DNA from: Bifidobacterium breve
Lineage (GTDB): Bacteria; Actinomycetota; Acidimicrobiia; Acidimicrobiales; Ilumatobacteraceae
NCBI GenBank assembly: GCA_945862045.1
Contig: CAMAWR010000009.1
Span: 1-64,000 of the forward strand
Reading direction: 5' to 3'
DNA length: 64,000 bases
Below are positions 15,022 through 24,216 of this stretch, one piece after another. Below the pieces are notes generated by a model that ran no database searches, had not been told where the DNA came from, and was given only the letters and a program-made list of their open reading frames with translations. Each line of letters begins with the position of its first letter. Position 1 is the first letter of the stretch. The position numbers and the translations under genes are program-made.

Positions 15022-16341
15022 CCGCTGCATCGCTCGCGCCAGACGCTCATGCGCGCCGAGCATGTCGTTGAGTTTCCCGCTGACGAGCTGATGATTACGC
15101 ACGAGCACGCGACCATGCACGATCGTGTGTTTGGCGCTGGTCGGCCCACAACGTAACCAGCCCTCGATCGGGTCGTCGGTGACGCCGGCAAATTGTGGAC
15201 CGTCAAGCGACCACACCGCAACGTCGCCGACACTGCCCACGCTCAGTTCGCCAATTTCACCCGTGCGACCAAGACACCCGGCACCACCACGTGTCGCACA
15301 CTCCAACGCCATCCGGGCAGTCCCAGCGGCAGCCCCACTCGACAATTTGGCGAGCAGCATCGCCTGGCGCGCCTCCAGCCATAGTGACGCAGAATCTGCC
15401 GAGGACGAACCGTCGACACCGAGCCCCACGTGCACGCCGGCACTCCGCAACTTTACGACCGGTGCGATGCCCGACGAAAGAATCATGTTGCTACTCGGGC
15501 AATGGGCCACACCGACACCGCCAGCCCCGAGGCGGGCGATTTCATCGTCGTTGGGTTTCACACAGTGGGCCAGCCACACACGATCATGCACCCAACCGAC
15601 ATCCTCCAGATATTCCGTCGGTCGACAGCCGAACGTGGCGAGCGAAAATGCGTCATCCTCGTCGTTCTCAGCAAAGTGCGTGTGCAGCCGCACATCGAGG
15701 CGCGCCGCCAAGTGTGCCGAATCGACCATCAGTTGTTTCGTGACGCTGAAAGGCGAGCACGGTGCCAGCGCCACACGCACCATCGCCCCATGACTCCGAT
15801 CGTGGTGCTGGCTGATGACGCGTTCGCTGGCCGAGAGAATCTCGTCGTGTTCCTGCACGACGTCATCAGGTGGCAGCCCTCCATCTTTTTCCGAGAGTGA
15901 CATCGACCCATAGGTCGGATGAAAACGCATACCGATATCGCGGGCTGCGGCGATTTCTGCAGACAGTAGGTCGCCACCACCCCGTGGATGAATATAGAGA
16001 TGGTCAGATGATGTCGTGCAGCCAGAGAGAGCCAGTTCGGCGAGCCCCACCCATGCCGAGACATGTGCCGACTCTTCATTCAGCGAACGCCACAACGGAT
16101 ACAGGGTGCGCAACCAACCGAATAGTGCGGAGTTGGTCATCGGGCCGTACGCCCGTGTCAAATTTTGAAACAGATGATGGTGCACGTTCACCAACCCCGG
16201 CGTCACCAGGCACCCGCCGGCATCAATCAACTCGCGTGCTGCCGGAGCCGCACCCGTACCAATTGCCGACACGACACCGTCACTGATTGCAACCCAACCG
16301 TTGCGCAACTCACGCCGATCATCATCCAGCGTGGCGAGCAA
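15004..16341 (-). CDS. 8-oxoguanine deaminase (amidohydrolase superfamily)
   Basis: The TRZ/ATZ branch of metal-dependent deaminases; the closest remembered match is 8-oxoguanine deaminase, which makes urate. The 445-residue protein has metal ligands in NVHHHLFQ, HTHFAEND, LAHCVKPND and GLGVDGSSS, plus CTTSSDHLYIHPRGG and YGSMSLSEKDGG, typical of that subgroup. The only standard start is the TTG at 16341. However, family-like sequence (DLVVHSARL) continues upstream in frame to a TAA, with only a CTG at 16392 as alternative. RidA and a small membrane protein are upstream in the same operon. Confidence 0.85.
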   Translation of the reverse strand: MLATLDDDRRELRNGWVAISDGVVSAIGTGAAPAARELIDAGGCLVTPGLVNVHHHLFQNLTRAYGPMTNSALFGWLRTLYPLWRSLNEESAHVSAWVGLAELALSGCTTSSDHLYIHPRGGGDLLSAEIAAARDIGMRFHPTYGSMSLSEKDGGLPPDDVVQEHDEILSASERVISQHHDRSHGAMVRVALAPCSPFSVTKQLMVDSAHLAARLDVRLHTHFAENDEDDAFSLATFGCRPTEYLEDVGWVHDRVWLAHCVKPNDDEIARLGAGGVGVAHCPSSNMILSSGIAPVVKLRSAGVHVGLGVDGSSSADSASLWLEARQAMLLAKLSSGAAAGTARMALECATRGGAGCLGRTGEIGELSVGSVGDVAVWSLDGPQFAGVTDDPIEGWLRCGPTSAKHTIVHGRVLVRNHQLVSGKLNDMLGAHERLARAMQRSALPL

Positions 16342-16388
16342 CCGCGCCGAGTGAACGACGAGATCAGCGGTTGACGACGAAGATGCGC

Positions 16389-16544
16389 TCAGATGTTGAG
16401 CTCGAGCAACTCGCTCGCTTCGTTACGAACCCGGGCGTCACGGTGGAGCGACTCACCGAGAATTGCCGCGAGCACGACGGTTCCCAGCCCGATGACGAGC
16501 GGAAATGACAATAGGAAGATCACCAGCAGCACACCACCGAGCAT
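16389..16544 (-). CDS. 51-residue single-span membrane protein
   Basis: An ATG at 16544 opens 4 nt after the RidA stop and ends with TGA at 16389. Residues 2-30 form one long hydrophobic helix with few charges, followed by a charged tail (ESLHRDARVR and ELLELN). The tight placement between RidA and the deaminase, both on the same strand, and the clean membrane-anchor pattern support a real gene. Function unknown; it may tether the neighbouring enzymes to the membrane. Its TGA overlaps a CTG that may start the deaminase. Confidence 0.65.
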   Translation of the reverse strand: MLGGVLLVIFLLSFPLVIGLGTVVLAAILGESLHRDARVRNEASELLELNI

Positions 16545-16548
16545 CGTT

Positions 16549-16962
16549 CTACCGCTTACGCCGTGGCGCCGAGCGCTTCGTCGTCGTTTGTTTGGCTGGC
16601 TTTGACGCCTTCACCGCCGGTAGGTACACCCATGCCTCAATTTCCACCGCACCGTTGGCCGGTAATGACGCGACACCGATTGTGCTGCGCGCCGGACGAT
16701 GCGAGCCGAACCCTGCGACATATGCCTCGTTGAATGTGGCGAACGTATCCATGTCGGTGAGGAAGCACAACGTCTTTACGACGTCACTGAGCTTTGCGCC
16801 AACAGTCATCAGATGATTTTGCAGATTGGTCATCGCCTGTGTGGTCTGGGCTTTGACGCCACCTTCGACGATGCTGCCATCACGTAGGCCGAGTTGTCCC
16901 GAAACGATCACCCAGTCACCGGCGCGAACGACGGGCGTGTACGGACCGATTGGTGCAGCCAT
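16549..16962 (-). CDS. RidA-family enamine/imine deaminase with basic tail
   Basis: Hydrolyses reactive enamines and imines from amino-acid breakdown. In 137 residues, the RidA core has the catalytic Arg92 in RSTIGVASLPANGAVEIEA and Glu109, with the short N-terminus typical of the family. Residues 116-137 (ending TKRSAPRRKR) are a Lys/Arg-rich tail not found in ordinary RidA. It is first in an operon with a small membrane protein and the deaminase, which suggests a role in purine or amine breakdown. Confidence 0.9.
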   Translation of the reverse strand: MAAPIGPYTPVVRAGDWVIVSGQLGLRDGSIVEGGVKAQTTQAMTNLQNHLMTVGAKLSDVVKTLCFLTDMDTFATFNEAYVAGFGSHRPARSTIGVASLPANGAVEIEAWVYLPAVKASKPAKQTTTKRSAPRRKR

Positions 16963-16969
16963 ACCCGCA

Positions 16970-16975
16970 AGGCTA
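16970..16975 (-). promoter_or_regulatory. -10 box of the RidA operon (leaderless)
   Basis: TAGCCT, 7 nt before the ATG at 16962. Confidence 0.6.
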
Positions 16976-16992
16976 GACGCAGCGAGTGTTAC

Positions 16993-16998
16993 TACCCT
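16993..16998 (+). promoter_or_regulatory. -10 box of the Tat lipoprotein gene (leaderless)
   Basis: TACCCT, 6 nt before the GTG at 17005. Confidence 0.6.
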
Positions 16999-17004
16999 TA
17001 CCGC

Positions 17005-17892
17005 GTGGCTCGCACGACACGACGCATATTCATTCAGGCCGGCGGGCGGTTCGTCGTCGCCGGTGCAACGTCGCTTGGTGTCGGGTCACTTCTCAGCGCT
17101 TGTGCCGGCACCGATGACGGTGGTGCCCTGCCCGATGATGTGCAGATCGTGCAGCGGTTTCCCCAAAATCTCGTCGTTGGTCAACAACGTATCCCTATTT
17201 CTTTGGCCAGTGGCGGGGGTCTGCTCACTTCCGATGGATCCGCCATGACACCAGCCCAACTGTCGGCGCGCATCATGCGTATCGACGGTGAACGTGACGA
17301 ACTTGTTATGGAGGATCTCATCGCACCACGACACGACGCTGATCTTGCCGCTCCGTATTGGCCGTTTCGTACCACAATCAACGAACCAGGTTTTTATCGA
17401 TTGATCCTGGCTGGTGGGCCAAGTGACGGTGCAGCATTTCAGGTTTTCGTGCGTGGCGACATTGCTGTACCCAATATCGGTGATGTCCTGCCACCGTTTG
17501 ACACCCCCACCATTGACGATGCGCGCGGCATCAACCCTGTCTGCACTCGTCAACCCGCGCCATGTCCGCTGCACGACATAAGCCTGCGCGACGCACTCAC
17601 ACTCGGTCGACCAATCGCCTACTTGGTGGGCACACCCGCGCATTGTTCCACGGGCACATGTGCGCCTGCACTGGCAGCACTTGTGGCTGCCCGTGAACGT
17701 GTCGGTGACTCGTTCACGTTTATCCATGCCGAGGTGTACGCCGACGTCAATGCGACGCAGGTTGCACCAGCCGTTGAAGCGGTATCAATGAACTACGAGC
17801 CAGCGCTCTTCGTTGCTGACGCTCGGGGAACGATTACGGCGCGACTGGATGCGGTATTCGATGCAGTGGAACTGCAGTCGGTGATTGGTTAG
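17005..17892 (+). CDS. Tat-exported lipoprotein with a thioredoxin-like C-terminal half
   Basis: The 295-residue protein begins with a twin-arginine signal (ARTTRRIFIQAGG) and a lipobox LLSAC, so it should be folded in the cytoplasm, exported by Tat and lipid-anchored outside. The C-terminal half has strand-loop-helix spacing like thioredoxin folds, with TPAHCSTGTCAPAL where two Cys are separated by four residues instead of two. The N-terminal half is beta-rich and unassigned. The GTG at 17005 is chosen because the signal starts there and a -10 box precedes it. The TatA gene is elsewhere in the window. Function unknown; a redox or copper role is possible. Confidence 0.8.
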   Translation: MARTTRRIFIQAGGRFVVAGATSLGVGSLLSACAGTDDGGALPDDVQIVQRFPQNLVVGQQRIPISLASGGGLLTSDGSAMTPAQLSARIMRIDGERDELVMEDLIAPRHDADLAAPYWPFRTTINEPGFYRLILAGGPSDGAAFQVFVRGDIAVPNIGDVLPPFDTPTIDDARGINPVCTRQPAPCPLHDISLRDALTLGRPIAYLVGTPAHCSTGTCAPALAALVAARERVGDSFTFIHAEVYADVNATQVAPAVEAVSMNYEPALFVADARGTITARLDAVFDAVELQSVIG

Positions 17893-17902
17893 TAAGTACG
17901 AA

Positions 17903-18223
17903 TCAGCTGAAGCTTTGACCACAACCACAGGTGCGGTTGGCATTGGGGTTGACAATTTTGAAGCCCGACTCGTTCAAGCCATCGGCATAGTCGAGGCTCG
18001 CACCAGACAGCAGTTGTGCCGACGCTGGATCGACGACAACCCGCACGTCGCCGAATGACTCGACCTTGTCTTCACTGGTGAAGTCACCGTCGAAATACAT
18101 CTCGTACGAGTAGCCCGAACAGCCACCAGGCCGGACGGCAACACGCAACGCGAGTTCGCTCGCATTCTCGGTTTCCAGCAGTTGTTTTACCTTGATGGCA
18201 GCGGCAGGTGTGAGAGTAATCAT
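17903..18223 (-). CDS. erpA: Iron-sulfur cluster insertion protein (ErpA/IscA family)
   Basis: A-type carrier that passes Fe-S clusters to target enzymes. The 106-residue protein has the three conserved Cys: one in RPGGCSGYSYEM and two in RTCGCGQSF. The ATG at 18223 is preferred over GTG at 18226; it lies 8 nt after a TAGATT box. An AGGAGG is also present only 2 nt before it, too close for normal use. It is divergent from the Mrp ATPase gene, another Fe-S carrier. Confidence 0.92.
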   Translation of the reverse strand: MITLTPAAAIKVKQLLETENASELALRVAVRPGGCSGYSYEMYFDGDFTSEDKVESFGDVRVVVDPASAQLLSGASLDYADGLNESGFKIVNPNANRTCGCGQSFS

Positions 18224-18231
18224 CACCTCCT

Positions 18232-18237
18232 AATCTA
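18232..18237 (-). promoter_or_regulatory. -10 box of erpA
   Basis: TAGATT, 8 nt before the ATG at 18223. Confidence 0.5.
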
Positions 18238-18300
18238 CCGCCTGCCGGGGGTGTGATGGCAACCACGCGGGCCAGATATCGGCGATACCCGATACATCGG

Positions 18301-18306
18301 TAGGTT
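18301..18306 (+). promoter_or_regulatory. -10 box of mrp (leaderless)
   Basis: TAGGTT, 6 nt before the GTG at 18313. Confidence 0.6.
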
Positions 18307-18312
18307 GAGGGC

Positions 18313-19503
18313 GTGCCAACCCGCACTGTTTCTCCCCCTTCGGTCGACGAGGTCCGCAACCTGTTGCGGGCAGTCATCGACCCTGAACTGGGCGCCAACA
18401 TCGTGGATTTGGGTATGGCTACCGATGTCACCGTCAGTGCCGACGGACTGATCACCATCGGCGTGAAGCTCACGATCAAAGGTTGCCCTTTGCGCGCCCA
18501 AATAAAAAACGACATTGAATCCCGACTCGAGACTCATCCAGGGGTCACAAAAGTAAAAATTGAGTGGGGCGAGATGAACGCAGAGGAGCGTTCTGAGGTC
18601 ATGACCAAAGCACGCTGGAATGCACGCGAGAACGCCACCGACACGGCCGTGCCGACTGCGGCGCGGGTACTTGCCATCGCCAGCGGCAAAGGTGGCGTCG
18701 GTAAAAGTTCGGTCACCGCCAACCTCGCCGTGGCGCTCGCCGCACAGGGCCATGTGGTCGGGGTGCTCGATGCCGACATCTGGGGCTTTTCGATTCCCCG
18801 CATGCTCGGTATGGCCGATCGGCTCGCAGCCCAACGCATCGAGGGTTTCGAAAAACCCAAGATCATTCCGAATGAACGAGTGGTCGGGACAGGGCTGCTC
18901 AAGGTGGTGAGCACCGGCATGCTCGTCGACGATGAAAGCACCGCGCTCATGTGGCGCGGCTTGATGCTCACCAAGGCTGTCGAACAATTCTTGAACGACG
19001 TGCACTGGGGCGACCTCGATTATCTGCTCATCGACATGCCACCCGGAACCGGTGACGTTCAGATGGGCTTGGCGCGCATGCTGCCGCGCACCGATTTGAT
19101 CATCGTCACGACACCGGCCGTCTCGGCGCAAAAAGTTGCGATCCGCGCCGCCGATATGGCCCGACGCAGTTTCTTGCGCATCACCGGTGTGATCGAGAAC
19201 ATGAGCCACTTCACCTGTGAGCACGGCAGCGTGTACCCACTCTTTGGCGAAGGTGGCGGTGCCACCCTCGCGCACGAAATTGGTGCCGAGCTGCTCGGCC
19301 AAGTACCGATTGAACAAGCGGTCGCCCATGGCAGCGACCATGGTGAGCCGGTGGCCCTGATTGGCTCCTCGCCAGCCGCCGAAGTGTTCCGCGACATCGC
19401 GAAAAAGATCATTGCGTCGACCATTCCGGTCGCGGAAATGGCCGGCTGCTCGGCAAGATTGCTTGAGTCGGTTGATATTGCGCTCAGCAAAAAGCAACAC
19501 TAA
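18313..19503 (+). CDS. mrp: Mrp/NBP35-family Fe-S carrier ATPase (ApbC)
   Basis: The 396-residue protein has an N-terminal MIP18/DUF59 domain (about 1-95) and a deviant Walker A P-loop ATPase (SGKGGVGKSSVTANLA) with DADIWG and DMPPGTGDVQ. The usual Cys-x-x-Cys near the C-terminus is reduced to a single Cys in ENMSHFTCEHGS, so cluster binding by a homodimer would need different ligands. Loss of this pair is common in actinobacterial members. It faces erpA across an 89-nt gap that carries a leaderless -10 box for each gene. Confidence 0.9.
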   Translation: MPTRTVSPPSVDEVRNLLRAVIDPELGANIVDLGMATDVTVSADGLITIGVKLTIKGCPLRAQIKNDIESRLETHPGVTKVKIEWGEMNAEERSEVMTKARWNARENATDTAVPTAARVLAIASGKGGVGKSSVTANLAVALAAQGHVVGVLDADIWGFSIPRMLGMADRLAAQRIEGFEKPKIIPNERVVGTGLLKVVSTGMLVDDESTALMWRGLMLTKAVEQFLNDVHWGDLDYLLIDMPPGTGDVQMGLARMLPRTDLIIVTTPAVSAQKVAIRAADMARRSFLRITGVIENMSHFTCEHGSVYPLFGEGGGATLAHEIGAELLGQVPIEQAVAHGSDHGEPVALIGSSPAAEVFRDIAKKIIASTIPVAEMAGCSARLLESVDIALSKKQH

Positions 19504-19507
19504 ACAG

Positions 19508-20341
19508 TTACGTCATTTTTATATAGTCAGGTTCGTCGGGCAGCACGATGCCCACGACTCGACCATCACCGTCATACCGTAATTTCGGCAAGATTGGTGT
19601 TGGCACACCAATCGACCGCGCAGCCATGATTGCGTCGCGAGTCGTGTGGTGAGGGGACAAAAATTTCAGGTTGGCAACCGTCGGTGGAATCATGGCCAAC
19701 TCACCACGCTGTGCGCGGCCTAGTGCATCGTCGGGTGTCACCCACAGACTGGCAATGGTCTCTTTGTCGTCGTGCAGGGGTTCTTGCCCCGAGGGTGCAA
19801 GTGCGACGAAGAACCGTGTGTCAAAGCGTCGCTTCTCACCGATTGGTGTGATCCAGTGGCTCACGTACCGCATCGTGTCGACTGCCAGACGCAATCCTTC
19901 TTCACGACAAAACTTGGCCAGCGACAACGAACCCTCGTGCACGGCATGGCGGGCATGAGCGAATCGCGCTTGTGCATCGGGGTCGTTGAGTTTGACAAAG
20001 TCCCCATGCTCGTCACGGGCTAGGAGCACGCCAGCTTCTTCGAAGGATTCACGAATTGCCGCAACCCAATAGGCCAGCCCGCCTTTCGGCACCCGCAATA
20101 GGTCGCTCGCTTCTGCGTCGGTGAGCCCATCACAAAGATCATCTAGTTCGCTGGCGCCGTCGATGTCATCGACGCGACCACCAGGGAATACGTACATGCC
20201 GCTGGCAAACGCCGCCGTGGTCGTGCGCTGCATCATGAACACCTCGATATCGACTGTCGTGTCACGCAGGAGCATCACCGTCGACGCCGGCCGTAGCGGC
20301 ACAGACACAAGGTCGATGGAATCGTGCGAATCACCAGCCAT
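19508..20341 (-). CDS. Nudix hydrolase (NUDT19-like)
   Basis: The 277-residue protein has a long insertion between the N-terminal strands and the Nudix helix, as in the NUDT19/CoA-diphosphatase-like subgroup. Visible motifs are YVFPGGRVDD and AAIRESFEEAGVLL (the REx2-EEx G core; the first Glu of the usual box is replaced). The substrate is unknown; acyl-CoA or nucleotide diphosphates are typical. It starts at an ATG 32 nt after the nfeD stop; that gap holds a 15-bp tandem repeat. Confidence 0.85.
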   Translation of the reverse strand: MAGDSHDSIDLVSVPLRPASTVMLLRDTTVDIEVFMMQRTTTAAFASGMYVFPGGRVDDIDGASELDDLCDGLTDAEASDLLRVPKGGLAYWVAAIRESFEEAGVLLARDEHGDFVKLNDPDAQARFAHARHAVHEGSLSLAKFCREEGLRLAVDTMRYVSHWITPIGEKRRFDTRFFVALAPSGQEPLHDDKETIASLWVTPDDALGRAQRGELAMIPPTVANLKFLSPHHTTRDAIMAARSIGVPTPILPKLRYDGDGRVVGIVLPDEPDYIKMT

Positions 20342-20349
20342 GGTTGCTC

Positions 20350-20379
20350 ACAACACGGTTACTGACAACACGGTTACTC
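20350..20379. repeat. Two tandem copies of a 15-bp unit at the nfeD - Nudix junction
   Basis: ACAACACGGTTACTG followed by ACAACACGGTTACTC (last base differs). The second copy contains the nfeD stop codon, the first lies in the gap. Probably a small duplication. Confidence 0.8.
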
Positions 20380-21720
20380 CTGCCGCGGTTTGCGCATCTC
20401 GCGATAATCGCGGGCCGCACCTTCGAGTGGTTCAACATCGAGTGTGACACCGTCAATGCCAGCCACCCGCAGAGGTTGGCCACTTTGGATGGGCGTTGCA
20501 CGATTCGTTCGCGCCCGCCAACGCGCGCCGCGCACCGTGGCTTCGCCCTCGGGTGTGATGTCGGTCGCTGCAACGCCCTCCAAACCGATCAACCACTCAC
20601 GACCAATCGTCGGGGTCGCAAAGCGTGTGCGCACCATCGACGGCATACCTACGACGAATGCCAGTGCCATCGACGCAACGCCCGCGACCAGTGTCAGCCA
20701 CGAGATGCGAAGTGCCTCGTCTTGTACCGAGCCAAACAACGTGAACGACGAAATCACGAACAGCACCATGCCGATGGCAGTCCACACCCGCGGAATACCC
20801 ACCTGGACATCGACGGCGAGTGCGATGACGGCAACCACGAGCAGCGCAAGACCGATTGGTCGCACCGGTAATTCGGCCAGACCGAAACTACCAAGCAGGG
20901 TTGAAACTGCCCCAACGAATCCGGCGATGCCGATTCCGGCGGTGTAGAACTCAAATACCAAGAGAACCAAACCGAATGCAAAAAGCAGGTAGGCAAGTGC
21001 CGCACTTGCCGACGTATGCATGAGTTGCTCCAACGTGCCCAACTTGAAGAATCGGGTCGTTGCGGCTTCCCGCACCACGGCGCCCCCATCACCCACCAGC
21101 TCCACCACGGTGTCGAGCACCTTGCCTTTCACGCTCAGCCCATCGAGGGCGAAGAGCATGTTGCGTAGAACGGGAACACCCTCGTCGGAAATCTCGAGGC
21201 GCAACACACCTTGCTTGCGAGCTTCATCGGTGTCAAGCGTTCCACTCTGCAACAACGGTGTTGCCTCGCCGAGTGACAATGGTGCATCGTCGACAAGAAA
21301 CGGCACGCTCGTGCGACCAACCGTGGCATTTGGCGCCATCGCCGACACGTCGGCAACCGCTAGCAACCATGCCGACCAGCCGTGTGCTTTTGCACCGCTG
21401 GGGCCAACCCACACACCGATTGGTATCGACGAGTCACGAATTGCGATCAACACCTCACGCATGCGTGCTTCGTCAATTACTGCCCCACCAGAATTGACTT
21501 GTAAGACCAACGCTTGTGCGCCGTTGGTTGACGAGCGTGCTACCGCGCGTTCAATGCCGTGGGCAACCACATTGTCGATGAGCCCGCTGACCTCGAACAC
21601 GTCGACGTTGGCCAATGCGTTGGCTTCCGTGGATTCTTGCGGAGCGATGGAGGCTGAGTTGAGCGATGATGCACCTGCTCCAAAGAGCATTGCCAGACCG
21701 AGTGCGAGTGCAGCGAACAT
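20374..21720 (-). CDS. NfeD-family membrane protein with ClpP-like protease domain
   Basis: The 448-residue long-form NfeD has a signal sequence (1-20), a ClpP/SppA-like Ser-protease domain (about 35-230; LQVNSGGAVIDEARMREVL, VWVGPSGAKAHGWSAW, SAMAPNATVGRTS), four to five membrane helices (about 235-350) and a C-terminal OB-like domain. Long NfeD proteins are thought to act with stomatins in membrane quality control; no stomatin gene is adjacent. The region around the expected catalytic Ser (GAKAHGWSAW) differs from the common GARAASAG form, so activity is uncertain. Confidence 0.85.
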   Translation of the reverse strand: MFAALALGLAMLFGAGASSLNSASIAPQESTEANALANVDVFEVSGLIDNVVAHGIERAVARSSTNGAQALVLQVNSGGAVIDEARMREVLIAIRDSSIPIGVWVGPSGAKAHGWSAWLLAVADVSAMAPNATVGRTSVPFLVDDAPLSLGEATPLLQSGTLDTDEARKQGVLRLEISDEGVPVLRNMLFALDGLSVKGKVLDTVVELVGDGGAVVREAATTRFFKLGTLEQLMHTSASAALAYLLFAFGLVLLVFEFYTAGIGIAGFVGAVSTLLGSFGLAELPVRPIGLALLVVAVIALAVDVQVGIPRVWTAIGMVLFVISSFTLFGSVQDEALRISWLTLVAGVASMALAFVVGMPSMVRTRFATPTIGREWLIGLEGVAATDITPEGEATVRGARWRARTNRATPIQSGQPLRVAGIDGVTLDVEPLEGAARDYREMRKPRQE

Positions 21721-21729
21721 GACACGACA

Positions 21730-21735
21730 ACGGTA
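21730..21735 (-). promoter_or_regulatory. -10 box of the nfeD-like gene
   Basis: TACCGT, 9 nt before the ATG at 21720. Confidence 0.45.
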
Positions 21736-21749
21736 GCCACACCAAGAGA

Positions 21750-21755
21750 TAACCT
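21750..21755 (+). promoter_or_regulatory. -10 box of the lone receiver gene (leaderless)
   Basis: TAACCT, 6 nt before the GTG at 21762. Confidence 0.6.
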
Positions 21756-21761
21756 TGCGTC

Positions 21762-22169
21762 GTGCACGTTCTGGTCGCCACCGATGCCCAATATGTTCTC
21801 GACGACATCATCGCTGCACTCGGTACTCCGGACACATCATTCACCGTGTGTCGTGATGGCCGCGATGTAACCACCGCCGTGACACAACGCACCCCTGATG
21901 TTGCGGTGCTCGACTTGCAGGTCGGTTCGATGGGCGCAATGGCAGTCACGATGAACTTGCGACTCGACGAAAGTGGTGGTCGACTGCCGCACATTGCGGT
22001 CGTAATGTTGCTTGACCGAATTGCCGATGTGCACCTCGCCCGCCGCAGTGGCGCCGAGGGCTGGCTGGTAAAGCCGATCGATTCATTGCGTTTGCGTCGC
22101 GCCGTGAAAGAGGTATGTGCGGGTGGTGTCTGGCACGAATCGGTGCCGCCCGTAATGCAGCACCTCTAA
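21762..22169 (+). CDS. Single-domain response regulator (receiver only)
   Basis: The 135-residue CheY-like fold has no output domain. The phospho-acceptor is Asp51 (PDVAVLDLQVG) and the conserved Lys104-Pro is present. Of the usual acidic pair near the N-terminus only Asp8 is seen. No kinase gene lies nearby, so its partner must be elsewhere. Such stand-alone receivers usually act by protein-protein contact. The GTG start is set by the -10 box. Confidence 0.85.
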   Translation: MHVLVATDAQYVLDDIIAALGTPDTSFTVCRDGRDVTTAVTQRTPDVAVLDLQVGSMGAMAVTMNLRLDESGGRLPHIAVVMLLDRIADVHLARRSGAEGWLVKPIDSLRLRRAVKEVCAGGVWHESVPPVMQHL

Positions 22170-22186
22170 CCGATCGTCGTCACCGT

Positions 22187-22192
22187 TAGGCT
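22187..22192 (+). promoter_or_regulatory. -10 box of tRNA-Pro
   Basis: TAGGCT, 13 nt before the mature 5' end of the tRNA, which gives a short 5' leader for RNase P to remove. Confidence 0.45.
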
Positions 22193-22205
22193 TCCAACTG
22201 CAATG

Positions 22206-22280
22206 CGGGGATTAGCGCAGCTTGGCTAGCGCGCCACGTTCGGGACGTGGAGGTCGGGAGTTCAAATCTCCCATCCCCGA
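22206..22280 (+). tRNA. tRNA-Pro (anticodon CGG)
   Basis: 75 nt with a full cloverleaf: acceptor CGGGGAT/ATCCCCG, D stem GCGC/GCGC, anticodon stem CCACG/CGTGG with loop TTCGGGA (anticodon CGG), and T stem GGGAG/CTCCC with loop TTCAAAT. The discriminator is A; CCA is not encoded. It lies between the receiver gene and the convergent asd gene. Confidence 0.96.
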
Positions 22281-22297
22281 CGGGGTCAATGGCGCAC

Positions 22298-23341
<1,044 letters not shown>

Positions 23342-23346
23342 TCAGT

Positions 23347-24213
23347 TCAGGCTAACCGCGCAAGCAACCACCAGTGACTCGGGTGGATACGTCGCACGGC
23401 GCGTCGTTGCACATTGTCTGCGGAAACCGATACGCGACGGCGCGGCGAGTGAATGATGGTGACGTCACGTAATCGTGAACCAACCAAGTCAAGACCCAAG
23501 GTGGCGAGCACATCATCAGGACTCAAACGATTGGCCTGCCAACCCAATCGGGTGAGCACACGCACACGGGCCATGTACTTGGCAATCTTCGGGGTGCGCC
23601 ACAACACCCGCACCAGGCCACCCAATGGCACGAGTGCAGCATCAAGCGGTGTCCACGTGCGGAAGTTGAGCGCTATCAGCCCACCTACTTTCGTCACGCG
23701 TACTGCTTCAGTGACGAGCGAATGTGCATCGTTGGAATTGCAGTGTTGCAGCGTGATGTACGAAAAAGCAAGGTCGACCGAACCTGATTCGATATCAAGT
23801 GTTCGACCATCGGGCATGTGCACCGTGCGCAGTGCCTTGGGTTCGCCATGGTGAAACACCGTCTCCCGACAACGCTCAAGAAACGCCGCATCAATGTCGG
23901 CTGCGTACACGGTACGAAACCGTTTACTGAACCCGGCGGTCATCCGTCCGATACCACTGCCAATTTCCACCATGACGAGCTCACTGGTTGAGTGCTCGGG
24001 AAAGCCGAACACGTTCAGATACCGCCGTACCTCGTCTTCGCCACTGTTGGTGAACGATGCCAGCGACACGTCACCGATTTTGTTGTCGAACACCCAACCG
24101 GTGCTGCGTACCGCTTCGTCGGCAGTGAGCGATTCAGTGAGCAACCCAGCGCTACGCCATGGCACGCCCTGTGGGCGACGCAAACGCTGGGCGATGCGAC
24201 GCAACAAAGTCAT
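23347..24213 (-). CDS. Class I SAM-dependent methyltransferase
   Basis: The 288-residue protein has the SAM-binding motif I VEIGSGIGRMTAGF (about 95-108), the acidic end of strand 2 (AADID) and a motif IV-like DLAFSYITLQHC. The substrate is unknown. It is inserted between lysC (3-nt gap) and asd (5-nt gap), genes that are normally adjacent. This implies co-expression with amino-acid or cell-wall precursor synthesis but does not by itself define a role. Confidence 0.85.
   Translation of the reverse strand: MTLLRRIAQRLRRPQGVPWRSAGLLTESLTADEAVRSTGWVFDNKIGDVSLASFTNSGEDEVRRYLNVFGFPEHSTSELVMVEIGSGIGRMTAGFSKRFRTVYAADIDAAFLERCRETVFHHGEPKALRTVHMPDGRTLDIESGSVDLAFSYITLQHCNSNDAHSLVTEAVRVTKVGGLIALNFRTWTPLDAALVPLGGLVRVLWRTPKIAKYMARVRVLTRLGWQANRLSPDDVLATLGLDLVGSRLRDVTIIHSPRRRVSVSADNVQRRAVRRIHPSHWWLLARLA
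23349..23354 (-). promoter_or_regulatory. -10 box of asd (leaderless, internal to the operon)
   Basis: TAGCCT, 7 nt before the asd ATG; it overlaps the stop codon of the methyltransferase gene (TGA at 23349-23347) by one base. Confidence 0.55.
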
Positions 24214-24216
24214 CGA

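Noticed and set aside
16894-17004. Longer start for the Tat lipoprotein
   Set aside because: The extension would put about 37 residues before the twin-arginine signal and would read through the promoter of the gene.
18235-19500. 421-codon minus-strand frame opposite mrp
   Set aside because: Antisense to a clear Mrp ATPase; composition (His/Asp/Gly-rich) and lack of motifs mark it as a shadow.
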